In this document: positions 32,640 to 40,477 of the stretch, in pieces | Layout of the letters: each line of letters begins with the position of its first letter | Numbering within the stretch: position 1 is the stretch's first letter | Assembly (NCBI RefSeq): GCF_012035195.1 | Contig: NZ_JAAVJH010000017.1 | Coordinates: 1-47,910 of the forward strand | DNA: 47,910 bases | Direction of reading: 5' to 3' | Origin: Sphingomonas corticis | GTDB taxonomy: Bacteria > Pseudomonadota > Alphaproteobacteria > Sphingomonadales > Sphingomonadaceae | Notes under the pieces: generated by a model | The model's input: the letters and a program-made list of their open reading frames with translations, nothing else | Database searches by the model: none | What the model was told of the DNA's origin: nothing | Translations under genes and position numbers: made by a program

Positions 32640-32703
32640 CCGTTCGGGCCGAGCGAAGTCGAAGCCAGGGAGGCTGCCCTTCGACTTCGCCCAGGGCGAA
32701 CGG
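32640..32703. repeat. sphingomonad palindromic repeat, copy 4
   Basis: Arms CCGTTCGGGCCGAGCGAAGT and CTTCGACTTCGCCCAGGGCG ending AACGG, with a short spacer. It lies between the alcohol dehydrogenase and the P450 gene. Confidence 0.85.
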
Positions 32704-32722
32704 GGTGGTGTCTAGGGTCTCA

Positions 32723-32804
32723 CGTCGATCTTGCCCGCGTGCGGCCCCATGGCCGCACGACGATCTTGCCCAGGTGCGCCCTCACGGCCGCACCACGATC
32801 TTGC
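32723..32804. repeat. 35-bp tandem repeat at the 3' end of the alcohol dehydrogenase gene
   Basis: Two 35-bp units at 32723-32757 and 32758-32792 match at 29 of 35 positions. A third partial unit continues to 32804 and is the end of the dehydrogenase gene. On the minus strand each unit contains a version of the codons for KIVVRP, the C-terminus of the dehydrogenase. The outer unit holds a perfect hairpin, GTGCGGCC-CCAT-GGCCGCAC (32739-32758). Confidence 0.8.
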
Positions 32805-33855
32805 AGTGCTTCTCCGGATCGCCGAGCGCCGCGAAGGCATCGGCGACGCCCTCCAGACCCACCTCCCCGGTGACGACGGGCGCGACGTCGATCATGCCCT
32901 GGGCGATGCGGTGCAGCGTGGCGGCGAACTCGTCGGGCGTGTAGCCGAGCACGAACTTCAGCTCGATCGACTTGTTGATACACAGAAACGGCTCGATCGC
33001 GTCGGTCTGCATGCAGACGCCTACGACCATGATCTGCGTGCCGACCGGCACGCCCTCCACCAGCGACTGGATCACGCCAGGCACGCCGACGCACTCGAAG
33101 ACGATGGCACGCTTGCCCGCGGTGCCGCCGATCGCCAGCACCGAACGCTCGGTCCGGCTGACGGGCACACCCCAGTCGCGCCAGCGCGCGTGCGGGCTGT
33201 CCCGCGCCGGATCGACCACCACGTCGGCGCCGAACGCCTCCGCTATGCGGCGACGCGCGGGCGAATAGTCGCTGGCGATCACCGGCCCCAGACCGCGCGC
33301 CTTCAGGGCGGCGATGACGGCGAGGCCGACCGGGCCGCAGCCGACGACGAGGTTGACCGTGTCGGCGCCCGCATCCGATTCGGCAACGGCGTGCTCGCCC
33401 ACCGCGAACGGCTCGGTCATCGCGGCGTGGACCTCGGACAGGCCGCCCGGCACCTCCAGCAGCATCGCCTCGGTGAGCACCATCGCCTCGGCGAAGCCAC
33501 CGGGGAAGCGGTTCGAATAACCGATCGTCTCGAACCCGAGCGGCGTCGGCGCGACCGGCACGGAGACGACACGCGTGCCCGCTTTCAGTCGGCGGTCGGT
33601 GCCGGGGCCGTGATCGACGATCTCGGCGCAGAATTCGTGCCCGAAGACGATGTCGCGCGCGGGATCGATCAGCACCGGCTCGCCCGCGCGGGCGGAGAGC
33701 TCGACCATCTGCTCCATCGAGTGGACCGCGTGCAGGTCCGATCCGCAGATGCCGCAGGCGAGCGTCCGCGCCAGCACCTGCCCCGCCCCCGGCTCGGGTC
33801 GGGCGAGCGTGTCGAGCGCCAGCGCCCGGCCGCGGCGGACGACCGCGCGCATCAT
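32782..33855 (-). CDS. zinc-binding alcohol dehydrogenase (MDR family)
   Basis: 357 residues from the ATG at 33855. Catalytic zinc ligands are present: ACGICGSDLHAVH (Cys) and DIVFGHEFCAEI (His-Glu). The Rossmann motif is LVVGCGPVGLAVIAAL. The four-Cys lobe for structural zinc is missing; that region reads VAPTPLGFETIGYSNR. It should oxidise an alcohol with NAD(P). The start overlaps the stop of the LLM monooxygenase as ATGA, so the two are coupled and probably act in one catabolic pathway. The gene ends CKIVVRP; degenerate copies of this end follow it. Confidence 0.92.
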   Translation of the reverse strand: MMRAVVRRGRALALDTLARPEPGAGQVLARTLACGICGSDLHAVHSMEQMVELSARAGEPVLIDPARDIVFGHEFCAEIVDHGPGTDRRLKAGTRVVSVPVAPTPLGFETIGYSNRFPGGFAEAMVLTEAMLLEVPGGLSEVHAAMTEPFAVGEHAVAESDAGADTVNLVVGCGPVGLAVIAALKARGLGPVIASDYSPARRRIAEAFGADVVVDPARDSPHARWRDWGVPVSRTERSVLAIGGTAGKRAIVFECVGVPGVIQSLVEGVPVGTQIMVVGVCMQTDAIEPFLCINKSIELKFVLGYTPDEFAATLHRIAQGMIDVAPVVTGEVGLEGVADAFAALGDPEKHCKIVVRP

Positions 33856-35066
33856 TCCGCGGCTTCCGGCTTCTTGTCCAACCCCATCGCCGCCAGGATC
33901 TCCGGCCGTATGTTGTCCGTTCCCTTCTGCGCGACGTGTTGCGCCACGCGCGCGCCGACCGCCTTCTGCGCCTCTCCGATGAAGCGCGGGCGATTGTCCG
34001 CCGCCCAGCGCAAGGATGCATCGCGGTTCGTGTTGCTTCCCTGAAAGCGCGGCATGACGTGGCGCGCGATCAGCTCGTAGCTGGCCGTCTTGTCCGCCCA
34101 GTCGGCCCAGTTGGTGTCGAGCGTCAGATACGCACCGAAGCCGCCCGACTGCTCCTGCAACCGTGCGATCTGCGCCGCCGCCTCGTCGGGATTGCCGACC
34201 ACCGCCATGCCCGAGTTCACCAGCGAATCGACCGGGTCCGACCCGTCCTGCGGCGCCAGCGGCAGCGCGGCGACCTCTCTGAAATAATACAGCCACTGCT
34301 CGATGCCGTGGCGCACCTGCGCGCGCGCCTCCTCGGTGGTGCGGGCGACGTGCATCGGGCCGACGAGGCGCCACTGCGACCGGTCCATCGTGCGCCCGGC
34401 GTCGCGCGCCGCCTCTTCGGCGATCGCCCAGTTGGTGGCGAGCGCGTTGAAGCCGCCGGCCTGCGTCGCGCCGATCGACAGCACGCCGACGCCGTGGCGA
34501 CCGGCGGCCGAGGCGCCGGTCGGCGACACCTGGCTCGCCACTGCGATCTCGACCGAGGGGCGCGAATAGGGCGTCATCTGCAACCGCGCCTCGTTCAGCG
34601 TGAACCAGTCGGTCGTCTTCGTCACCGTCTCGCCGCGCAGGAGGGGCACGAGGACGTCGAGCGCCTCGTCCATCCGGTCGCGCTGCTTGGCGACGGGGAT
34701 GCCCATCATGAAGGCGTCGGACGGCAGCGCGCCGGGGCCGACGCCGAACATCACGCGCCCGCGGGTGATATGGTCGAGCTGGTTGATGCGATCGGCCAGC
34801 ATCAGCGGGTGATGATAGGGCAGCGAGGAGACGCCGGTGCCGAGCCGGATGCGCTTCGTCCGTTCCGCGACGGTGGCGATGAACAGTTCGGGCGAGGCGA
34901 TCAGCTCGTAGCCGGCCGAGTGGTGCTCACCGATCCACGCCTCGTCGTAGCCGAGCCGGTCCATCAGGACGACGAGGTCGAGATCGCGCTCGATCGCGAG
35001 CGTCGGGTTCTCGTCCAGCGCGTGGAAGGGCGCGATGAAGGCGCCGAAGCGCAGCCGGTCCGTCAT
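33852..35066 (-). CDS. LLM-class flavin-dependent monooxygenase (limonene monooxygenase-like)
   Basis: 404 residues. A luciferase-like barrel with AWIGEHHSAGYE, RIRLGTGVSSLPYHHP, GRVMFGVGPGALPSDAFMMG and the ASQVSPTGASAAGRHGVGVLS segment that contacts reduced FMN. The sequence type is that of limonene 1,2-monooxygenase LimB and related proteins of terpenoid and alicyclic degradation. It needs reduced flavin from a separate reductase that is not visible here. CAGGAGAGC precedes the ATG. It begins 83 bp after ccmH, with which it is probably not functionally linked. Confidence 0.9.
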   Translation of the reverse strand: MTDRLRFGAFIAPFHALDENPTLAIERDLDLVVLMDRLGYDEAWIGEHHSAGYELIASPELFIATVAERTKRIRLGTGVSSLPYHHPLMLADRINQLDHITRGRVMFGVGPGALPSDAFMMGIPVAKQRDRMDEALDVLVPLLRGETVTKTTDWFTLNEARLQMTPYSRPSVEIAVASQVSPTGASAAGRHGVGVLSIGATQAGGFNALATNWAIAEEAARDAGRTMDRSQWRLVGPMHVARTTEEARAQVRHGIEQWLYYFREVAALPLAPQDGSDPVDSLVNSGMAVVGNPDEAAAQIARLQEQSGGFGAYLTLDTNWADWADKTASYELIARHVMPRFQGSNTNRDASLRWAADNRPRFIGEAQKAVGARVAQHVAQKGTDNIRPEILAAMGLDKKPEAAE

Positions 35067-35149
35067 GCCCGCTCTCCTGCCGTAACTTTTGTTCTGGTGC
35101 GGAACCTATGTCGCCGACGGGCGTGCGCCAAGCAAAAAGTTGGGGCCGC

Positions 35150-35518
35150 CTACCGGCCCCTGCGGCGGAAGCTACCCCGCGCCACCCAGGCGCCGAGCGC
35201 CAGCAGCGCGACCGGCGCGAGCCACAAGGGCGCGGTGGCCCAGCCGAGCGGGGGATCGTAGGTGACATAGGCGCCGTAGCGCGCCACCAGCCAATCGCGC
35301 ACCTGCCGCGGCGTCTGCCCCGCGGCGATGCGCCCGCGCACCAGCGCGCGCATCTCCCCCGCGATGTCGGCGTCCGAATCGGCGATCGACTGGCCCTGGC
35401 AGACCAGGCAGCGAATGCTCTCCATCAGCGCGCGCGCGTCCGCCTCCTGCGCCGGATCGCGCAGCTGCGTGTAGGCGAGGTTGGGCGTCGCCGCGGCGAG
35501 CAGCAGCGCCGCGATCAC
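35150..35518 (-). CDS. ccmH: cytochrome c maturation protein CcmH
   Basis: 122 residues from a GTG at 35518 that overlaps the ccmG stop as GTGA. A short signal or anchor (IAALLLAAATPNLAY) is followed by IRCLVCQGQSI, whose CxxC reduces apocytochrome c, and by PRQVRDWLVARYGAYVTYDPPL. One transmembrane helix (PLWLAPVALLALGAWVA) closes the protein. It is the short CcmH form without the TPR domain. The TPR protein CcmI is not encoded next to it. Confidence 0.93.
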   Translation of the reverse strand: MIAALLLAAATPNLAYTQLRDPAQEADARALMESIRCLVCQGQSIADSDADIAGEMRALVRGRIAAGQTPRQVRDWLVARYGAYVTYDPPLGWATAPLWLAPVALLALGAWVARGSFRRRGR

Positions 35519-36042
35519 TTCGCCGCCGCCAGCGTCTGGAGCAGGATGGGCACGTCCTCCGCGCGGATGTCGCCGACGTGCTGCTTCACGATCCGCCCGC
35601 GCGCGTCGATGACGAACGTCTCCGGTACGCCCGACGAGCCGAGCGCGAGCTGGAGGCGGCTGTGCCGGTCGTCGCCGATCCGCGCATAGGGGTCGCCGTT
35701 GCGGCGCAGGAAGCGCGTGACCGCATCGGGCTTGTCGTTGATCGCGACGGCGTCGATCGGCACGCCCGCGGCCTTCAGCGTCATCAGGTGCGGCGCCTCC
35801 GCGATGCAGGGCACGCACCAGCTGGCGAAGACGTTCAGCAGCCGTGGCGTGCCCTGGCGAAAGTCGGCGCTGGACACGCCCGGCTTGCCCTGCACCATCG
35901 GCGCCAGCGTGAAATCGGGCAGCGGCTGGCCGACCAGGCGCGAGTAGACCGTACGATCTGCCGGCCGGTACAGGCCCCAGGCGACCACGGCCACAATCAC
36001 GCCGAACGCGCATAGCGGCAGCCAGAGCAACCAGCGCCTCAT
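35515..36042 (-). CDS. ccmG: thiol:disulfide interchange protein CcmG/DsbE
   Basis: 175 residues. An N-terminal transmembrane anchor (WLWLPLCAFGVIVAVVAWGLY in outline) is followed by a periplasmic thioredoxin fold with the active site FASWCVPCIAEAPHL and the cis-Pro segment GSSGVPETFVID. It keeps apocytochrome c haem-binding cysteines reduced. It is coupled at both ends: ATGA with ccmF and GTGA with ccmH. Confidence 0.95.
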   Translation of the reverse strand: MRRWLLWLPLCAFGVIVAVVAWGLYRPADRTVYSRLVGQPLPDFTLAPMVQGKPGVSSADFRQGTPRLLNVFASWCVPCIAEAPHLMTLKAAGVPIDAVAINDKPDAVTRFLRRNGDPYARIGDDRHSRLQLALGSSGVPETFVIDARGRIVKQHVGDIRAEDVPILLQTLAAAK

Positions 36043-37970
36043 GCCGGCACCTCTGATGCGACCGGCCGTCGCTGCCGCCGCTCGCGCAGGACGTGACCGA
36101 CGAGCGAGAGGATCCCGCCCAGCGCGATCAGTGCGCCACCCAACCAGATCAGCGTCACGAACGGCTTCCACCACAGCCGCAGCTGCCAGCGCCCGTCCTC
36201 GCCCATCGCGCCCAGCACGGTGTAGAGCTGCCCGCCCGCCAGCGTCGCGATCGCGCTCTCGTTGGTGGAGGTGACGGGATCGGTGAAGTAGCGCACCTGC
36301 GGGCGCAGGACAAAGCGCGCGCCGTCGTCGTCCAGCACCGACAGACGCGCCTCCAGCGCGGTCCAATTGTCGCCGATGACCGGCCGCACGCCGTCCAGCG
36401 TCACCGAATAGCCCGCCACGCGCACCGGCTCCCCCGCGCCGACCGCGGCCAGCGTCTCCCGCGTGAAGGCTGTGGAGGCGGCCATGCCGGCCAGGCTGAC
36501 GGCGATGCCCAGGTGCGCGACGACCATGCCGTACAGGAACAGCGGCGCCCGGCGCAGGTTGCGACGCGCGAGCGGCGCGAGGCTGGCGACGGCCAGGCCG
36601 GCGGCGAGCGCAATGCCGGCCAGCGGCAGCGGGCGGATCGGCCCCGCCAGCACGAAGACGCCGGCGCCCGCCGCCAGCGTCGCGGCGATCGGCCAGGTCA
36701 TGCGCTGAAGCAGCGCCTCGCCGTCCTCGCGCCGCCAGCGCATCAGCGGCCCCGCCGCCATGACGGCGACCAGAAGCAGCGCGACCGGCCCCGCAGTCGA
36801 ATCGAAGAACGGCGGGCCGACCGACAATTGCGTGCCGAACGCGGCGGCGACGATGGGGTAGAAGGTGCCGATCAGCACGATGCCGAGGATCACGGTGAGC
36901 AGCAGGTTGTTCGCGACCAGCGACCCCTCGCGGCTCAGCGGATCGAACGGCGTCCCCTGCCGCACGGTACCGATGCGAAGCGCGAACAGCACCAGCGCGG
37001 CGCCGATGTAGAGCACCAGCAGCGCCAGAATGAAGCTGCCCCGCGCCGGATCGACGGCGAAGGCATGGACGCTCGTCAGGATGCCCGAGCGGACGAGGAA
37101 GGTGCCCAGCATCGACATGGAAAAGGCGACCACCGCCAGCATCACCGTCCAGGCGCGCAGGCCGTCGCGCGTCGCCAGCACGCTGACCGAGTGGAGCAGC
37201 GCGGTGGCGGCGAGCCACGGCATCAGCGAGGCGTTCTCCACCGGATCCCAGAACCACCAACCGCCCCAGCCGAGCTCGTAATAGGCCCAATAGCTGCCCG
37301 CGGTGATCCCCAGCGTCAGGAAGGTCCAGGCGATCAGCACCCAGGGCCGCATCGCGCGCGCGAACACCGGGCCGACGTCGCGCGTCACCAGCGCGCCCAC
37401 GGCGAAGGAGAAGGCGACGGAGAGGCCGACGTAGCCGGCGTAGAGCGTCGGCGGGTGGAAGGCGAGCCCAGGGTCCTGCAGCAGCGGGTTCAGCCCCGCG
37501 CCGTCGGCAGGCGCCGGATCCAGCCGCGCGAACGGATTGGAGGCGAAGAGGAGGAAGGCGTAGAACCCGAGCGCGATCGCCGCCTGCGCGCCCAGCGTCG
37601 CCATCAGCGTCCGCTCCGCCAACCGCCGCTCGAAGCGCGCCACCGCCCCGCCGGCGAGGCCGAGGATCGTCACCCACAGCAGCATCGAGCCTTCATGGTT
37701 CCCCCACGCGCCCGCCAGCTTGTAGAGCCACGGCTTCATCGAGTGGCTGTTCGTCGCCACCAGCGCCACCGACATGTCGCTGGCGAGGAAGCACGCGATC
37801 AGCGCCGCCATCGCCGCCGCGACCAGCGCGCCCTGCACCACCGCCGCCGCCCGCACCGCGCCGAACGCCTCGGCACGGCCGCGCGCGAGGCCCAGCGTCG
37901 CCAGCGCGCACTGGAGCACCGCCAGCGCCGCGGCGAGCCACAAGGCGGCGAGGCCGAACTCGGCGGTCAT
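36039..37970 (-). CDS. ccmF: cytochrome c heme lyase subunit CcmF
   Basis: 643 residues with many transmembrane helices. It has the tryptophan-rich haem-handling segment WGGWWFWDPVENASLMPWL, the early AGAWGNHEGSMLLW and conserved periplasmic His residues. CcmF attaches haem to apocytochrome c together with CcmH. It heads the ccmF-ccmG-ccmH operon. ccmABCDE are not in the window, so the maturation genes are split. The 189 bp upstream (37971-38159) shows no gene. Confidence 0.96.
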   Translation of the reverse strand: MTAEFGLAALWLAAALAVLQCALATLGLARGRAEAFGAVRAAAVVQGALVAAAMAALIACFLASDMSVALVATNSHSMKPWLYKLAGAWGNHEGSMLLWVTILGLAGGAVARFERRLAERTLMATLGAQAAIALGFYAFLLFASNPFARLDPAPADGAGLNPLLQDPGLAFHPPTLYAGYVGLSVAFSFAVGALVTRDVGPVFARAMRPWVLIAWTFLTLGITAGSYWAYYELGWGGWWFWDPVENASLMPWLAATALLHSVSVLATRDGLRAWTVMLAVVAFSMSMLGTFLVRSGILTSVHAFAVDPARGSFILALLVLYIGAALVLFALRIGTVRQGTPFDPLSREGSLVANNLLLTVILGIVLIGTFYPIVAAAFGTQLSVGPPFFDSTAGPVALLLVAVMAAGPLMRWRREDGEALLQRMTWPIAATLAAGAGVFVLAGPIRPLPLAGIALAAGLAVASLAPLARRNLRRAPLFLYGMVVAHLGIAVSLAGMAASTAFTRETLAAVGAGEPVRVAGYSVTLDGVRPVIGDNWTALEARLSVLDDDGARFVLRPQVRYFTDPVTSTNESAIATLAGGQLYTVLGAMGEDGRWQLRLWWKPFVTLIWLGGALIALGGILSLVGHVLRERRQRRPVASEVPA

Positions 37971-38159
37971 CGATGCAGGAGGAACATCATCGTCGCCGCC
38001 GCTTTAAGGGCAGCGCCGATCCGCAACAAGCGGCATGAAGGCGCAGTGCGGCGGCAGGATGGCCGACGATCATCCGTCGCCCGTCGCGTTATCCGGGACA
38101 CGTGCCGGACGACAGTCGATTGCAGGCGATGTCATCGGCAGGTCCAAATGGACCGTGCC

Positions 38160-38342
38160 CTAGCCGTCGCTTCCCGACCGAGCCGCCACCCGCGCCAGGA
38201 TCGCGCGCTTCTCGTCCGCCTCCGCGCGGCTCCAGCCCGCGATCTCGTCCAGCGTGCGATGACAGCCGAGGCACCAGCCGGTGCGCGCGTCGATCGTGCA
38301 GACGAGCGTGCAGGGGGATGGAGGGTCGGTGTCCACGGCCAA
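38160..38342 (-). CDS. DUF1289 family protein
   Basis: 60 residues from a TTG at 38342; a GTG at 38336 is the alternative. No earlier start is possible because the upstream 8-bp repeat puts TGA in every frame. The family pattern is clear: SPCTLVCTIDARTGWCLGC, then RTLDEIAGW and a helical end. The four Cys suggest metal binding. Function is unassigned. It lies 32 bp after the DEAD-box helicase gene on the same strand and may share its transcript. Confidence 0.88.
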   Translation of the reverse strand: MAVDTDPPSPCTLVCTIDARTGWCLGCHRTLDEIAGWSRAEADEKRAILARVAARSGSDG

Positions 38343-38350
38343 TCGCCCGG

Positions 38351-38388
38351 TCAGCGGGTCAGCGGGTCAGCGGGTCAGCGGGTCAGCG
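38351..38388. repeat. 8-bp tandem repeat (TCAGCGGG, about 4.75 copies)
   Basis: Units start at 38351, 38359, 38367, 38375 and 38383. The repeat contains the stop codon of the DEAD-box helicase gene and fills the gap to the DUF1289 gene. On the minus strand each unit reads CCCGCTGA, so the 24-bp cycle puts a TGA in each of the three frames. Confidence 0.92.
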
Positions 38389-39832
38389 CCACTCCGAGGA
38401 AATCGGGCACCGGGCCGTTCCAGCCCACATCCGGCGCCTCGCCACGCTGGTCGTCGCGCTGGTCGCGCCAGCTTTCGCGGCGCGGGCGACGCTCGCGGCC
38501 CGGATCGGGCGACCGCTCCGGCTGCGCCGTGCGGGGCGCGTCGTCGCGAGCGGTCTCCTGCCGGTGGGGTCGCCGCTCCTCGCGCTCGCGGCGGGGCGGC
38601 GCCTCCGCCTGGTCGGGGCCCGTCTCCGGGCGGCGCGGGCGCCGCTCGGCGCGAACGCGGCGCGATCGGTCCTCGCGCGCGGCGGGACGCTCGTCGCGCG
38701 CAGGCGCATCGGGCAGGTCGGAGAGCCGCTGGATCTTCTGCCCGGTCAGCTTCTCGATATTGTCGATATTCTCCTGATCGTCCGGTCCGACGAAAGTGTA
38801 GGCCGTGCCCGTCGCGCCCGCGCGACCGGTGCGGCCGATGCGGTGGACGTAATCGTCGGGATGCCAGGGCGCGTCGAAGTTGAAGACGTGGCTGACGCCC
38901 TTGATGTCCAGCCCGCGCGCGGCGACGTCGCTGGCGACCAGGATGTTGACGTCGCCCTTCTTGAACCGGTCGAGCTCGGCGAGGCGTGCCGGCTGATCCA
39001 TGTCGCCGTGGATCTCGCCGCTGGCGAGGCCATGGCTCTTCAGCGACTTGTTCAGCTCGCGCACCGTGGTCTTGCGGTTGCAGAAGATGATCGCGGTGCG
39101 CACCTCCTCCTGCGCGAGCAGTCGGCGCAGCGTGGCGCGCTTCTCGAACGCCGGTCCCTTCACCGGGACCACCCACTGCGTGATGTTGACGTTGGTCGAC
39201 GCCGGACGCGCGACCTCGATCGTCTTCGGATTGCTCAGGAACTTGTCCGCCAGTTTCTTGATCGGCGGCGGCATCGTGGCGGAGAACAGCAGCGTCTGCC
39301 GCTGCGCGGGCAGCTTCGTGCAGATCTCCTCGATGTCGGGAATGAACCCCATGTCGAGCATCCGGTCCGCCTCGTCGATGACGAGCAGCGAGCAGCCGTT
39401 CAGCAGGATCTTGCCGCGCTGGAACAGGTCCATCAGCCGGCCCGGCGTCGCGATCAGGACGTCGACGCCCTTCTCCAGCGCCTTCACCTGATCGCCCATC
39501 TGCACGCCGCCGATCAGCAGCGCCATGCTAAGCTTGTGATACTTGCCGTATTTCTCGAAATTCTCCGCCACCTGAGCGGCGAGTTCGCGGGTTGGTTCGA
39601 GGATCAGCGAGCGGGGCATCCGCGCGCGGCTGCGCCCGTGCGCCAGGATGTCGATCATGGGCAGCACGAAGCTGGCGGTCTTGCCCGTGCCCGTCTGCGC
39701 GATGCCGATCATGTCGCGCATCATCAGCACGCTGGGGATCGCGCTCGCCTGGATGGGCGTCGGCTCGGTATAGCCGGTGTCGCCCACCGCGCGGAGGAGT
39801 TCGTCGGAAAGGCCGAGGTCGGCGAAGCTCAT
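38375..39832 (-). CDS. rhlE: DEAD-box RNA helicase (RhlE type)
   Basis: 485 residues. All helicase motifs are present: AQTGTGKTASF, PTRELAAQV, LIATPGRLMDL, VIDEADRMLDMGFIPD, LFSATMP, AIIFCNRK, ASDVAARGLDIKGV and HRIGRTGRAG. A tail of about 110 residues is rich in Arg, Glu, Asp and Pro (RPAAREDRSRRVRAERRPRR in outline), typical of RhlE-type helicases that bind RNA through it. It unwinds short RNA duplexes in ribosome assembly or RNA decay. The stop codon lies in an 8-bp tandem repeat. Confidence 0.95.
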   Translation of the reverse strand: MSFADLGLSDELLRAVGDTGYTEPTPIQASAIPSVLMMRDMIGIAQTGTGKTASFVLPMIDILAHGRSRARMPRSLILEPTRELAAQVAENFEKYGKYHKLSMALLIGGVQMGDQVKALEKGVDVLIATPGRLMDLFQRGKILLNGCSLLVIDEADRMLDMGFIPDIEEICTKLPAQRQTLLFSATMPPPIKKLADKFLSNPKTIEVARPASTNVNITQWVVPVKGPAFEKRATLRRLLAQEEVRTAIIFCNRKTTVRELNKSLKSHGLASGEIHGDMDQPARLAELDRFKKGDVNILVASDVAARGLDIKGVSHVFNFDAPWHPDDYVHRIGRTGRAGATGTAYTFVGPDDQENIDNIEKLTGQKIQRLSDLPDAPARDERPAAREDRSRRVRAERRPRRPETGPDQAEAPPRREREERRPHRQETARDDAPRTAQPERSPDPGRERRPRRESWRDQRDDQRGEAPDVGWNGPVPDFLGVALTR

Positions 39833-39936
39833 GCAGATGTCCGGTTAGCCGGGACGGCGGCCGGACGCGCCTTCCCACGCCCCACGCGCTTCCCCATCGC
39901 GCGCGCGATGTCAAGCCGCCACAGCCACCTTTGCCG

Positions 39937-40413
39937 TCAGCGCCGCGCCGTCAGCGTCCGAAAACCCTTGATCGCGCAATGCGCGCCCGACCGCGACCGC
40001 AGCGCGTCCCGCTTCGCGCACACCTGTCCGTCGGCGGTGCGCTTCAGGTAGAAGCCGGAGTAGAAGTCGAGCGTCGGGCACTCGTCCTCCAGCTTGGCGC
40101 GCAGCCGGCGCCCGTCGTCCGTCGTCAGATCCACCGCGCCCGACCGGTCCACCGACGCGCCCGTCAGCGCGGCCACCGGCACGCAGTCCGCGGCGCGCTT
40201 CTCGATCCACACCGGCGTCGCCGCCGCGGGCAGCGCGGACAGGCTGCGCACGCTGGCGTCGGTGACAGGGCGCACTCGCGGGATTCGGATGACGATGCGC
40301 TCGCGGATCGTCAGCTGCGCCCACCGCGTGCCGTCCAGCGAGCGCGGCTCCTGTGCCGAGACCAGCAGCGGCGCGGCACAAGCCAGCAGGAGGGGGAGGG
40401 AGCGGGCGATCAT
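39937..40413 (-). CDS. exported protein of unknown function
   Basis: 158 residues from the ATG at 40413. A signal peptide (MIARSLPLLLACAAPLLVSA) is cleaved before QEPRSLDG. The mature part has RIVIRIPRV, then Cys residues at ADCVP, DECPT, GQVCAK and AHCAIKG, likely two disulfides. Similar small exported proteins with this IRIPR motif are usually left as hypothetical in sphingomonads. It is divergent from the FAD dehydrogenase gene. Confidence 0.8.
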   Translation of the reverse strand: MIARSLPLLLACAAPLLVSAQEPRSLDGTRWAQLTIRERIVIRIPRVRPVTDASVRSLSALPAAATPVWIEKRAADCVPVAALTGASVDRSGAVDLTTDDGRRLRAKLEDECPTLDFYSGFYLKRTADGQVCAKRDALRSRSGAHCAIKGFRTLTARR

Positions 40414-40477
40414 GGCGAAGCCTTCGCGATGCGCAGAGTCGTTTGAACCACGCATGAATTGCGTTCAAGAGGCGCGC

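Noticed and set aside
20283..32703. Palindromic repeats considered as a CRISPR array
   Set aside because: Copies are kilobases apart, lie singly between genes, and no spacers or cas genes are present.
36093..38777. 894-codon plus-strand frame opposite ccmF
   Set aside because: It is the reverse of CcmF and neighbours; the sense strand shows all haem lyase motifs. The long frame comes from high GC3.
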